Source: Cellulomonas carbonis
Lineage (GTDB): Bacteria; Actinomycetota; Actinomycetes; Actinomycetales; Cellulomonadaceae
Direction: 5' to 3'
Length of the DNA: 64,000 nucleotides
Assembly: GCF_014636275.1 (NCBI RefSeq)
Contig: NZ_BMEB01000007.1
Location: forward strand, 54,760-118,759
Below, one piece after another: positions 1-8,043 of the stretch. Under the pieces are notes generated by a model. That model did not search any database, was not told where the DNA came from, and worked only from the letters and a program-made list of their open reading frames with translations. Position 1 is the stretch's first letter; the number at the start of each line of letters is the position of its first letter. The position numbers and the translations under genes are program-made.

Positions 1-1
1 C

Positions 2-613
2 CCGGGCGGCGCGACCATCCCGCTCGTCGTCGGGCACCCCGAGCTGCCGGGCGAGATGCTCGTGGCGGTCCTGACCGACGACGAGTCCTACGTCGCCGAG
101 CCCAGCGTGCGCGTGCGCGACAGGCAGGCCGCCGAGCGGCTCGAGCGGCTCGGCTGGACGGTCGTCCAGGTGTGGTCGGCGGCGGCGTTCCTGGACCCCC
201 AGGGCGAGGCCGACGCCGTCGTGGAGGCGACGCTCGACGCGCTCGCGCGGCGTCGCGCCCAGCGGGTCGCGGTGCAGGGCCGGCCGTCGCGCGCACCGGA
301 CCGGGTCGGCGCCGACGCACGCTCCGTGACCGACGACGCTGGCGACCTCCCGGGCGACGAGGCGCACGACGAGCTCGTCACGGCGGTCCCGACGCCCCGC
401 GGCCCGCGGCCGCCCGTCGAGCGCGGGCTCCCGGTGAACGCCTACAGCGACGACGAGCTCGACGACGTCGCGGCCTGGGTCCTGGCCGACGGCGCGCCCC
501 GTGACGAGGCCGAGCTGGCCGCCGCGCTGCGGACCGAGCTCGGCATCACGCGCCACGGCGCGCGCATCGACGCGGCGATCGCGGGTGCGGTGCGGCGCGC
601 GCTCGGCTCGTGA
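2..613 (+). CDS. C-terminal part of a large helicase/REase-like protein (5' end outside window)
   Basis: The reading frame is open from the first full codon at base 2, so the gene starts upstream of the window. The visible 203 residues begin with a block (PLVVGHPELPGEM, then RDRQAAERLERLGWTVVQVWSAAAFLDP) that resembles the MTES_1575-type restriction-endonuclease-like domain found at the end of large actinobacterial DUF4011/AAA helicase proteins. A low-complexity linker follows, then about 60 residues (DELDDVAAWVLADG...ELGITRHGARIDAAIAGAVRRAL) that could fold as a small winged-helix or helical domain. The stop overlaps the next start as GTGA, so the two genes are probably translationally coupled. 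Family assignment comes from memory of similar proteins; the ATPase part is not visible. Confidence 0.6.
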   Translation, partial: PGGATIPLVVGHPELPGEMLVAVLTDDESYVAEPSVRVRDRQAAERLERLGWTVVQVWSAAAFLDPQGEADAVVEATLDALARRRAQRVAVQGRPSRAPDRVGADARSVTDDAGDLPGDEAHDELVTAVPTPRGPRPPVERGLPVNAYSDDELDDVAAWVLADGAPRDEAELAAALRTELGITRHGARIDAAIAGAVRRALGS

Positions 614-897
614 CCGGCGCAGGCGCGACGCGCCCCGACGGCGCGGGTTCCGGCCCGCCGGACGACGGCGGCGCGGGCGCCGGCCCGCCGGACGACGACC
701 GGACGGGGACGACCCCTGCGGCCCCGCGCCGTAGGGGCCCGCGCCGCGCGACGGGTGGTACGCCGGCGACGACCCCGCCGACGGACGGCGCGCGGGACCC
801 CTTCGGCGTGAGCCGGGACGACACCGACGAGGGCTGGGGCGGTCGCGGCGGCGACGACGACGAGCGCATCCTGCGCGAGGTGCCGCCGCACTGGTGA
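610..897 (+). CDS. Small acidic/proline-rich hypothetical protein
   Basis: This 95-residue protein starts with GTG inside the GTGA overlap with the upstream gene, so it is likely translated by coupling. The N-terminal two thirds are disordered (Gly, Pro, Asp and Arg rich, with GPPDDGGAGAGPPDDD-like repetition). The end, DDDERILREVPPHW, looks more conserved. It has no signal peptide, membrane segment or known domain. I do not recognise the family; its position suggests an accessory to the upstream helicase-like protein. Confidence 0.55.
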   Translation: MTGAGATRPDGAGSGPPDDGGAGAGPPDDDRTGTTPAAPRRRGPRRATGGTPATTPPTDGARDPFGVSRDDTDEGWGGRGGDDDERILREVPPHW

Positions 898-971
898 GCC
901 GACCGGCGAGCCGCGGTGCTGAGCAGCGCGTGAGACCGGAGCTGATGGCGTGGCCGGCCGCAGGGCCCGAA

Positions 972-1004
972 CCGGTGGGCGGGGCCTCCGACGCCGCCCA
1001 CCGG
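972..1004. terminator. Bidirectional terminator between convergent genes
   Basis: A perfect 11-bp stem (CCGGTGGGCGG at 972-982, CCGCCCACCGG at 994-1004) with an 11-nt loop lies between the end of the small hypothetical gene and the end of mscL. There is no T-run, as is common in high-GC actinobacteria. Confidence 0.65.
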
Positions 1005-1013
1005 GGCGCGGGG

Positions 1014-1418
1014 TCAGACGTCGGCGCGGCGCGCCAGGAGGTCGCGGATCTCGGTCAGCAGGAGCACGTCCTCGGCGGGTGCGGGCGGCTCGGGCTCGAC
1101 ACCGGCCTTGCGACGCTTGGCGAGCGTGTTCATCGGCAGGACGATCAGGAAGTACACGACCGCGGCGATCACGAGGAAGTTGAGGATCGCGCCGACGACC
1201 GCGCCGATCGCGAGCACGGGCGCGTCAGCACCCGAGCCGAGCGGCACGGTCCAGGTCTCCGCGAGGTTCGGTGCACCGCCGATCGCCGCGATGAGCGGGT
1301 TGACGATCCCCTCGACCACGGCCGTCACGAGCGCCGTGAACGCGGTGCCGATGACGACCGCGACCGCCAGCTCGATGACGTTGCCCCGCATGATGAAGTC
1401 CTTGAAGCCCTGGATCAC
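1014..1418 (-). CDS. mscL: Large-conductance mechanosensitive channel MscL
   Basis: This 134-residue protein is the pressure-release channel of the cytoplasmic membrane, opened by hypo-osmotic shock. It begins with the classic MscL start (GFKDFIMRGNVIELAVAVVIGTAF), which forms the N-terminal amphipathic helix and TM1. A periplasmic loop follows, then TM2 (about residues 70-92) and a charged C-terminal helix ending DLLARRADV. The start is GTG at 1418 because an upstream GAGGAGG Shine-Dalgarno sits at good spacing and the family begins at this residue. It lies 67 bp downstream of the SAF-domain gene on the same strand. Confidence 0.97.
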   Translation of the reverse strand: MIQGFKDFIMRGNVIELAVAVVIGTAFTALVTAVVEGIVNPLIAAIGGAPNLAETWTVPLGSGADAPVLAIGAVVGAILNFLVIAAVVYFLIVLPMNTLAKRRKAGVEPEPPAPAEDVLLLTEIRDLLARRADV

Positions 1419-1485
1419 GGTTCCTCCTCGGTGGGTGTCGGGAGGATCCTGCCACCGTCGTCGATCGAGGTCCGCGAGGACGCGC

Positions 1486-2127
1486 TCACCCGACCAGGAC
1501 GGCACCGACGGCGTGCCAGGCGGCGAGCGAGGCGAGCCGGCGCCCGTCGTCCGGGCCGACCGCCACGACGGTGAGGACCGTCGCCTCGGGTCCCACCCCG
1601 AGGGCGCCCGCCGCCGCCTCGCGGCTCGACTCGAGCACGAGCGCGTCGCGCGCGACGACGTCCGGGGCGCCCGTGGGCTCGGCATCGGATCCCGCCACGA
1701 GGTCGACCCGGTCGCCGGGGCGCAGGATCGCCGCGACGGCGGGGTCGGCGAGCCGCACCGGGACCACGACGCTCCCGTCCGGCGCGTCGACCGCGAAGCG
1801 GTCACCGGCCAGGAGGCCCTCGACGACCGCCAGCCCGGCGGGGACCGCGACGGCGACCTCGGAGCCGACCAGGGGACCCGGCGCGCCGCTCGCGCCCGAC
1901 GGGACCAGCGCGCGCGGGACGCGGGCGACACGCAGGTCCGACGCGGTCAGGACGGTGCCGGCCGCGAGGTCGCGCGCCGCGACGACGGTCGGCAGCGTCG
2001 CGGGGGCCGGTGGGGCGGCGGCCCGTGCGACACCGAGGGCGACGAGCGCGAGCGCGCCGAGGAGGCACAGCCGTCGGATGCGCCACAGCACGATGCGGGC
2101 GCGCAGCAGCACGGGGAGGCGGGTCAT
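1486..2127 (-). CDS. SAF-domain protein, CpaB/RcpC-like
   Basis: This 213-residue protein has one hydrophobic segment near the N terminus (about residues 19-36, CLLGALALVALGVARAAAP), followed by an SAF domain (VVAARDLAAGTVLTASDLRVARVP). The rest resembles the RcpC/CpaB fold used in Flp pilus assembly or flagellar P-ring chaperones. No other tad/flp pilus genes are nearby, so a role in pilus assembly is only a family-level guess. The ATG at 2127 lies about 8 bp after a TAGCGT box, which suggests a leaderless transcript. It would be secreted or membrane anchored. Confidence 0.8.
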   Translation of the reverse strand: MTRLPVLLRARIVLWRIRRLCLLGALALVALGVARAAAPPAPATLPTVVAARDLAAGTVLTASDLRVARVPRALVPSGASGAPGPLVGSEVAVAVPAGLAVVEGLLAGDRFAVDAPDGSVVVPVRLADPAVAAILRPGDRVDLVAGSDAEPTGAPDVVARDALVLESSREAAAGALGVGPEATVLTVVAVGPDDGRRLASLAAWHAVGAVLVG

Positions 2128-2212
2128 GCCGGGACGCTAGGCACGATCGTCCCGCCGGTGACACCGCGTGCCGCCGAGCCTGTGGACGACGGTGCTGCGG
2201 CTCCCGGTTCTG

Positions 2213-2271
2213 GAGACCGGGTGCTCGAGACCGGGGTGCTGGAGACAGGGGTGCCGGCGACCGGGAGGCGG
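2213..2271. repeat. Short tandem repeat, about 15-bp period, four imperfect units
   Basis: Units starting at 2213, 2227, 2242 and 2257 share the pattern GAGACCGGGGTGCTG. The tract lies between two minus-strand genes, just past the stop of the FmdB-like gene. No function is evident; it could contribute to transcript 3' structure. Confidence 0.6.
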
Positions 2272-2286
2272 TGGACCGTGGTCGGG

Positions 2287-2682
2287 TCAGCCCGCGGCGG
2301 CGGCGCTGCCCGACGAGCCACCCGACGACGAGCCCGAGCCCGACGACGAGCCCGAGCCCGACGACGAGCCCGAGCCCGACGACGAGCCCGAGCCGGACGC
2401 CCCGGAGCCGCCGGACGAGCCGCTGCCCGAGCCGCTGCCCGAGCCCGAGCCCGACGAGCCTGAGCCCGAGCCCGACGGCACGGACGCCGTCGTCGACGAC
2501 GAGCCCCCGCGCGAGTCGGTGCGGTAGAAGCCCGAGCCCTTGAAGACCACGCCGACCGAGCCGAAGAGCTTGCGCAGGCGGCCCTGGCACCGCGGGCACT
2601 CGGTGAGCGCGTCGTCGGTGAAGGACTGCTGGGCGTCGAAGCGGTGGTCGCACGCGGTGCAGGCGTAGCTGTAGGTGGGCAA
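2287..2682 (-). CDS. FmdB-type zinc-ribbon protein, Ruc-like redox chaperone
   Basis: This 131-residue protein opens with PTYSYACTACDHRF and carries four cysteines (C8, C11, C29, C32) forming an FmdB-type zinc ribbon. After about residue 60 it becomes a disordered Ser/Gly tail with repeated SGSGS blocks. This matches M. tuberculosis Rv0991c (Ruc), reported as a redox-regulated chaperone that works with the Hsp70 system. The start is TTG at 2682: the family begins at this residue, and a GGGAGGA Shine-Dalgarno lies upstream, while upstream in-frame codons give an unrelated sequence. A CIRCE operator lies 55-81 bp upstream, so heat-shock control by HrcA is likely. The tail length is probably variable. 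Confidence 0.88.
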   Translation of the reverse strand: MPTYSYACTACDHRFDAQQSFTDDALTECPRCQGRLRKLFGSVGVVFKGSGFYRTDSRGGSSSTTASVPSGSGSGSSGSGSGSGSGSGSSGGSGASGSGSSSGSGSSSGSGSSSGSGSSSGGSSGSAAAAG

Positions 2683-2736
2683 CGGGTCCTCCCGGGTCGT
2701 CAGTCCTGGGCGGGGCGCGTGACCTCGCGCGCGAGG

Positions 2737-2763
2737 CTGGCACTCGTCCCCACCGAGTGCCAA
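2737..2763 (-). promoter_or_regulatory. CIRCE operator (HrcA site) of the FmdB/Ruc-like gene
   Basis: CTGGCACTC-N9-GAGTGCCAA matches the CIRCE inverted repeat (TTAGCACTC-N9-GAGTGCTAA) in spacing and core. On the minus strand a TACCAT -10 box (2768-2763) abuts it, so the operator overlaps the expected transcription start, the standard place for HrcA repression. Confidence 0.88.
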
Positions 2764-2810
2764 TGGTAGGGGGACCGTGCGGTCGCGCGCACCACGGGTA
2801 GCCTCGCCAC

Positions 2811-5417
2811 GTGCACCGTCGTCGTCCCCTGCGCTCAGCCCTCGTCGGCGTCGCCGCCGTCCTCGTGGTCCTTCTCGTCGCCGCCGTGGCGCTCGTCGGC
2901 ACGGTCGTCCGGCGTCCGCTGCCCGACCACGGCGGGACCGCGACGCTCGACGGGCTCGAGGGTGAGGTGACCGTCCTGCGCGACGCGCGGGGCGTCCCCC
3001 AGCTGTACGCCGACACGGCCGAGGACCTGTTCCGGGCGCAGGGCTACGTGCACGCGCAGGACCGGTTCTTCGAGATGGACCTGCGCCGGCACACGACCGC
3101 GGGCCGGCTCGCCGAGCTCGTCGGCGGGGACGAGGCCGCGATCGAGGCCGACGCGGTCATCCGCACGTTCGGCTGGCGCGACGTCGCCGAGCAGGAGTGG
3201 GAGCTGCTCGACCCGCAGGCACGCGCCTGGCTCCAGGCCTACGCCGACGGCGTCAACGCGTACGTCCACGGCCGCGCCGTCGAGTCGCTGGGCGTCGAGT
3301 ACACGCTGCTCGGCCTCCGCGTCGACGTCCCGGCGCCCGAGCCGTGGGACCCGGTGGACTCGCTGGCCTGGCTCAAGGCCATGGCGTGGGACCTGCGCGG
3401 GAACTACGACGAGGAGCTCGGACGCGCCGTCGTGCACGCGACCGTCCGCGACGTCGCGCGCGTCGAGGAGCTGTTCCCCCGCTTCCCGGACCGCGAGCGC
3501 GCCCCGATCCTCGGCGGCGTCCCCGAGCCCGCCTCGGCCGCCGTCGCACCGGCCCTTCCAGGCACGGGACCCGACGACGCGTCCGGTGCGGGCGCCGCAC
3601 ACCTGCTGGGTGAGGACCTCGAGGACGCGCTCGAGCGCACCCGGGTGGCGCTCGAGGCGGTCCCGCACCTGCTCGGCGAGGGCGAGGGCATCGGCTCCAA
3701 CTCGTGGGTCGTCTCGGGCGAGCACACCGCATCGGGCCTCCCGGTCCTCGCCAACGACCCGCACCTGTCGATCTCCGCGCCGGGCATCTTCACCCAGGTG
3801 GGGCTGCACTGCCGCAGCGTCGGGCCCGAGTGCCCGTTCGACGTGGCCGGCTACTCGTTCGCCGGGTTCCCGGGCGTCGTCATCGGCCACAACGCCGACC
3901 TCGCGTGGGGGCTGACGAACCTCGGCGCCGACGTCACCGACTTCTTCCTCGAGCGCACCGACGCCGAGGAGGGCACCTACGAGCGCGACGGCGAGCAGCT
4001 GCCGCTGCGCGTCCGGACGGAGGTCATCGAGGTCAACGGCGGTGAGCCGGTCGAGATCGAGGTGCGCTCGACCGAGCACGGTCCCATCGTCTCCGACGTC
4101 CTCGACGTGGGTGGCGTCCGCTCGACCCCGACGGCCCAGGGCGCGCGCCGGTCGACCACCGAGGTGTCGCTCGCGTGGACCGCGCTCGAGCCGGGCCGGA
4201 CGGCCGAGGCGGTGTTCGCGCTCAACACGGCGGCGACGCCCGAGGACGTCGCCGCGGCCGCCGCGCTGTTCGAGGTGCCGTCGCAGAACATCGTCTTCGC
4301 GACGACGGACGGACGGATCGGCTACCAGGCGCCGGGGCGGATCCCGCTGCGCGCCCGCGTCCCCGAGTCGCCGGTGCCGACCGACGGCACGTGGCCCCGC
4401 CCGGGCTGGGACTCGCGGTACGACTGGCAGGGCTGGGTGCCGGCCGCCGAGATGCCCGCCGTCGTCGACCCGGCCGAGGGCTTCCTCGTGGCGGCCAACC
4501 AGGCCGTCACGCCCGCGGGAGCGGGCCCGTTCCTCGCGCACGACTGGGACATGGGCTATCGCTCGCAGCGCATCCGGACCCTGCTGCAGGAGGCGATCGC
4601 GGCCGGCGAGCCGATCGACGTCGCCGCGACGCAGCGCATGCAGACGGACGACTGGAGCCCGTACGCCGAGGCGCTCGTCCCGTCGCTGCTCGCCGCCCCG
4701 GTCGGCGACGACTTCACGCGCGAGGGCGTCGAGCTGCTCGCGGAGTGGGAGTACGACCAGGAGCCGGACTCACCCGCTGCCGCGTACTTCGCCGCCGTCT
4801 GGGCGACGCTGCTCGAGCTGACCTTCTGGGACGACCTGCCCGAGTCGCAGTGGCCGAGCGGGGACAGCCGGTGGCTCGCCGTCGTCGAGGGTCTGCTCGA
4901 GGCGCCGTCGAGCCCGTGGTGGGACGACCGCCGCACCGTCAACGTGGTCGAGAGCCGCGACGAGATCCTGGCCCGCAGCCTCGAGACCGCACGCCTGGAG
5001 CTGACCGTCGAGCTCGGCAAGGACGCGGACGACTGGTCGTGGGGGAGGCTGCACACCGCGGCCCCCGAGCACCTGATCGGCGGCGAGAGCGCACCGGCGC
5101 TGGTGCGGAGGCTCGTGAACCCGGCGCCCCTGGGCGTGCCGGGCGGCTCGTCGATCGTGAACGCGACCGGCTGGGACGCCGCGTCGGGCAGCTTCGCGGT
5201 CACCACGGGTCCCGCGATGCGCATGGTCGTGGACCTCGGGGACCTCGACGCCTCGACCTGGGTCAACCAGACGGGCAGCTCGGCCCACCCGGGGAGCGTG
5301 CACTACACCGACCAGTTCCGGGCCTGGGCCGAGGGCGAGTACTTCCCGTGGCCGTTCACGCGCGCGGCCGTCGAGGAGGCCGCGACGCGCGAGCTCACGC
5401 TCCGGCCGTTGTCCTGA
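2811..5417 (+). CDS. Penicillin acylase family N-terminal nucleophile hydrolase
   Basis: This 868-residue protein belongs to the penicillin acylase/acyl-homoserine-lactone acylase family, which cleaves amide bonds after self-processing into alpha and beta chains. A single N-terminal membrane segment (about residues 9-30) should export and tether it. The alpha part has the family pattern RDARGVPQLYADT and AQGYVHAQDRFFEMDLRRH. The nucleophile is Ser296 in GIGSNSWVVSG, the expected first residue of the beta chain, followed by LANDPHL. The usual length and motifs are intact. GTG at 2811 is preceded by TAGCCT, so it is probably leaderless. The substrate cannot be told from sequence; quorum-signal or antibiotic amide cleavage are possibilities. 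Confidence 0.93.
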   Translation: MHRRRPLRSALVGVAAVLVVLLVAAVALVGTVVRRPLPDHGGTATLDGLEGEVTVLRDARGVPQLYADTAEDLFRAQGYVHAQDRFFEMDLRRHTTAGRLAELVGGDEAAIEADAVIRTFGWRDVAEQEWELLDPQARAWLQAYADGVNAYVHGRAVESLGVEYTLLGLRVDVPAPEPWDPVDSLAWLKAMAWDLRGNYDEELGRAVVHATVRDVARVEELFPRFPDRERAPILGGVPEPASAAVAPALPGTGPDDASGAGAAHLLGEDLEDALERTRVALEAVPHLLGEGEGIGSNSWVVSGEHTASGLPVLANDPHLSISAPGIFTQVGLHCRSVGPECPFDVAGYSFAGFPGVVIGHNADLAWGLTNLGADVTDFFLERTDAEEGTYERDGEQLPLRVRTEVIEVNGGEPVEIEVRSTEHGPIVSDVLDVGGVRSTPTAQGARRSTTEVSLAWTALEPGRTAEAVFALNTAATPEDVAAAAALFEVPSQNIVFATTDGRIGYQAPGRIPLRARVPESPVPTDGTWPRPGWDSRYDWQGWVPAAEMPAVVDPAEGFLVAANQAVTPAGAGPFLAHDWDMGYRSQRIRTLLQEAIAAGEPIDVAATQRMQTDDWSPYAEALVPSLLAAPVGDDFTREGVELLAEWEYDQEPDSPAAAYFAAVWATLLELTFWDDLPESQWPSGDSRWLAVVEGLLEAPSSPWWDDRRTVNVVESRDEILARSLETARLELTVELGKDADDWSWGRLHTAAPEHLIGGESAPALVRRLVNPAPLGVPGGSSIVNATGWDAASGSFAVTTGPAMRMVVDLGDLDASTWVNQTGSSAHPGSVHYTDQFRAWAEGEYFPWPFTRAAVEEAATRELTLRPLS

Positions 5418-6048
5418 GGCGCTGCCAGCCGGAGGGCGTCGCGACGAGCGGCACCGTGACGTCGTGCGGCTCCTGCGGCAGCGGCCGCTCGTCGGCGTCG
5501 TAGAGCTCCTCCGCGAAGACCATCGCGACCAGGGGCGCCTCGGGGTCGGCGTGCGCGAGGACACGGTCGTACCACCCGCCGCCCTGACCGAGCCGTGCCC
5601 CGCGCGTGTCGACCGCGAGCGCGGGGACGACGACGGCCTGCGCCTGCGCGACGGCCTCCCCGCCGAGCGTGGGACCCGACGGCTCGGGCGGGCGTCCGGG
5701 GGCGCGGACCTGGAGGTCCTCGGTGCTCGTGTACCAGGCCCAGTCGCGCTGGAGACCCGCGCCGAGCACCGGGAGCAGCACCCGCACGCCACGTTGCGTG
5801 AGGCGCTCGACGAGGGGCACGGTTCCCGGCTCGGTGGGCCGCGAGACGTAGCACGCGACGACGTCGACGTTGCGCAGCTGGGGCATGTCGCCCACCACCT
5901 GGGCGAGGTTCTGCGCGGCGTGCAGCAGGGCCCGCGGCGAGCGCTTCTCGCGCTCGGCCCGGATCGCCCTGCGGAGCTGGTCCTTCGCCTCCGCGGGGCC
6001 CAGCCCGTGGGCCGACGGGAACGGCTGGACGATTTTGCTCATGGTCAC
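5395..6048 (-). CDS. 5-formyltetrahydrofolate cyclo-ligase
   Basis: This 217-residue enzyme converts 5-formyl-THF to 5,10-methenyl-THF with ATP, in the cytosol. The diagnostic ATP/folate motif GARLGQGGGWYDRVL is present, and an N-terminal helix (KDQLRRAIRAEREKRSP) carries the basic residues typical of the family. GTG at 6048 and ATG at 6042 are both possible starts; the two extra residues do not matter functionally. Its 3' end overlaps the convergent acylase gene by 23 bp. It diverges from the MoeA-like gene, with 70 bp between starts. The M. tuberculosis equivalent is Rv0992c, where galU sits between it and moeA1; galU is absent here. Confidence 0.95.
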   Translation of the reverse strand: MTMSKIVQPFPSAHGLGPAEAKDQLRRAIRAEREKRSPRALLHAAQNLAQVVGDMPQLRNVDVVACYVSRPTEPGTVPLVERLTQRGVRVLLPVLGAGLQRDWAWYTSTEDLQVRAPGRPPEPSGPTLGGEAVAQAQAVVVPALAVDTRGARLGQGGGWYDRVLAHADPEAPLVAMVFAEELYDADERPLPQEPHDVTVPLVATPSGWQRLRTTAGA

Positions 6049-6118
6049 ATCATGGCAAAGGAACGGTCGAGCGCGCGGTACCGACAGGCGCCCGGCACGC
6101 TGCCATGATGGGCGTCCT

Positions 6119-7348
6119 ATGAGATCCGTCCACGACCAGCTCGCCGCCGTGCTCGCGGCGGCGCGCCCCGTCGCACCCCTGGACGTCGTGCTCGGCGACT
6201 GCGTCGGGTGCGTGCTCGCCGAGACCGTCTCCGCGCCGTCCGACGTCCCGTCGGCGGACGTCGCGACGTGCGACGGCTACGCGGTGCGCACGGTCGACGT
6301 GGGGCTCGCGCCCGAGGCCCCGGCCGGTGGCGACGCGCCCGCCGACGCCGTCCTGCCGGTCGTCGAGGACGCCCCCGTGACGGCGGCGGCACCCGTGCGC
6401 CTCGTCGCGGGATCCGCCGTCCACGTCGCGTCCGGCGCCCCGCTCCCGCACGGCGCCGACGCCGTGGTCCCGCTCGAGCGCACCGACCGGGGGCGTGCGC
6501 GCGTCGTCGTCCGCGGCGGTGCGCGGCCCGGTGAGCACGTGCGCCGCGCCGGGCACGACGTCGCCGCGGGGCAGGTCCTGCTCGAGGAGGGCACCCGGCT
6601 CGGCGCGCGGCACCTCTCGGTCGCGGCGACCGCGGGGCGAGCCCGGCTGCGCGTGCACCCCCGCCCGCGCGTCGTCGTCGTCACGGTGGGCGACGAGCTC
6701 GTCGAGCCCGGGCGCCGGCGCGACGACGGCGGCGTGCACGACGCCGTCGGCAACGCGCTCGCGGCGGGCGTGGCCGAGGCGGGTGCGACCGCCGTGCGGG
6801 TCGGCCCCGTCGGCGACGACCGCGCGGCGCTGCGCGAGGTCATCGAGGACCAGCTCGTGCGTGCCGACCTGCTGCTCATCGCGGGTGGCCTGAGCACGGG
6901 CCCGTGGGACACCGTGACCGACGTGCTCGCGCCCCTCGGCACGGTGCGCTTCGACCACGTCGCGATGGTCCCGGGGGACCGCCAGGGCTTCGGCACGGTC
7001 GACGACGTGCCCGTGCTCGCGCTCCCCGGCAGGCCGGTCGCGGCGCTCGTCTCGTTCGAGGTGTTCGTCCGGCCCGCGCTGCGGGCCATGGCCGGCCACG
7101 CGGACCTCTTCCGCCCGTCGGTGCGCGCCGCGGTCACGCACCCGTGGCGCTCGCCCGCCGGCCTGCGGCAGTTCGTGCCCGCGACGGTCGCCGGCTCGCC
7201 GCTCGACGGGTACACGGTGACCCCGCTGGGGCGCGACGACGTCGCGCTGTCCGACGTCGCCCGCGCGAACGCGCTCGCAGTGGTCGGCGAGGACACGACG
7301 GTCGTGCGCGCGGGGGACACCCTCGCGTGCCTCGTGCTGGGGGACTGA
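6119..7348 (+). CDS. MoeA/gephyrin-like protein (Glp-type divisome candidate)
   Basis: This 409-residue protein has the MoeA layout: MoeA N-terminal domains I/II (TCDGYAVRTVD, ASGAPLPHGADAVVPLE), a central MoCF-like domain (VVTVGDELVEPG, IAGGLSTGPWDTV) and a C-terminal domain. MoeA inserts molybdate into molybdopterin. Here the loop holding two lysines in E. coli MoeA (as I recall, K275 and K279) reads VPGDRQGFG, with V284 and D287 in their place. Gene order (moeA-like, rimJ, membrane protein) matches actinobacterial loci whose product Glp was reported in Corynebacterium to bind FtsZ with the membrane protein GlpR. A divisome role is therefore at least as likely as cofactor synthesis. ATG at 6119 fits the family start. 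Confidence 0.85.
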   Translation: MRSVHDQLAAVLAAARPVAPLDVVLGDCVGCVLAETVSAPSDVPSADVATCDGYAVRTVDVGLAPEAPAGGDAPADAVLPVVEDAPVTAAAPVRLVAGSAVHVASGAPLPHGADAVVPLERTDRGRARVVVRGGARPGEHVRRAGHDVAAGQVLLEEGTRLGARHLSVAATAGRARLRVHPRPRVVVVTVGDELVEPGRRRDDGGVHDAVGNALAAGVAEAGATAVRVGPVGDDRAALREVIEDQLVRADLLLIAGGLSTGPWDTVTDVLAPLGTVRFDHVAMVPGDRQGFGTVDDVPVLALPGRPVAALVSFEVFVRPALRAMAGHADLFRPSVRAAVTHPWRSPAGLRQFVPATVAGSPLDGYTVTPLGRDDVALSDVARANALAVVGEDTTVVRAGDTLACLVLGD

Positions 7349-7350
7349 CG

Positions 7351-7956
7351 ATGGCAGCGGGCTGGCCCGTGGTCCTGCGCGACGGCGAGGTCGTGCTGCG
7401 GCCCCTGCGGCGGTCGGACGGGCGCGCGTGGCTCGGGCTGCGCGTCCGCAACGCGGCGTGGCTCGAGCGCTGGGAGGCCACGTCGCCCGAGCCGGTGCCG
7501 GGGGCGCCGCCGACGTTCGGCCAGTTCGTGCGCGCGCTCGGCCAGCAGGCGAGGGCCGGCTCGGCACTGCCGTTCGCCGTCGAGTACCGCGGCGACCTCG
7601 TGGGGCAGCTCACCGTCGCGACGATCGTGCGCGGCTCGTTGTGCTCGGCGAGCATCGGGTACTGGGTCAGCGAGCACGTCGCGGGTCGGGGCATCACCCC
7701 GACCGCCGTCGCGCTCGCCGTCGACCACTGCTTCGGGCCGGTGGGCCTGCACCGTGTCGAGGTCAACATCCGGCCCGAGAACCATGCGAGCCTGCGCGTG
7801 GTCGAGAAGCTCGGTCTGCGCGACGAGGGTCTGCGCGAGCGCTACCTGCACATCCAGGGCGAGTGGTGCGATCACCGGACGTTCGCCGTCACGGCCGAGG
7901 AGGTCCCCGACGGCCTGCTCGCGCGGTACCGCGCGGCTCGCGACGCGAGCGCCTGA
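7351..7956 (+). CDS. GNAT acetyltransferase, RimJ/RimL family
   Basis: This 201-residue GNAT-fold enzyme should transfer acetyl from acetyl-CoA to an N-terminal amino group or small molecule. It begins VVLRDGEVVLRPLRRSDGRAW, typical of RimJ. The acetyl-CoA binding region is ASIGYWVSEHVAGRGITPTAVALAVDHCF, followed by the conserved VEVNIRPENHASLRVVEKLGLRDEG. The ATG starts 2 bp after the upstream stop, so it is in one operon with the MoeA/Glp-like gene. The M. tuberculosis counterpart is Rv0995. The true substrate is unknown; ribosomal protein S5 acetylation is only the founding member's activity. Confidence 0.9.
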   Translation: MAAGWPVVLRDGEVVLRPLRRSDGRAWLGLRVRNAAWLERWEATSPEPVPGAPPTFGQFVRALGQQARAGSALPFAVEYRGDLVGQLTVATIVRGSLCSASIGYWVSEHVAGRGITPTAVALAVDHCFGPVGLHRVEVNIRPENHASLRVVEKLGLRDEGLRERYLHIQGEWCDHRTFAVTAEEVPDGLLARYRAARDASA

Positions 7957-8043
7957 CCCGCCGGGCGGGGCCCGGTCCGACCCGACGCCGACACGCCGTC
8001 CGGGCTGCGAGGACGCGGTGGTGGCCTCCCCTACCGTCGTTGC

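Noticed and set aside
2327..2470. CRISPR-like regular repeat
   Set aside because: The GACGAGCCCGAGCC repeats encode the Ser/Gly tail of the FmdB-like protein and lack unique spacers.
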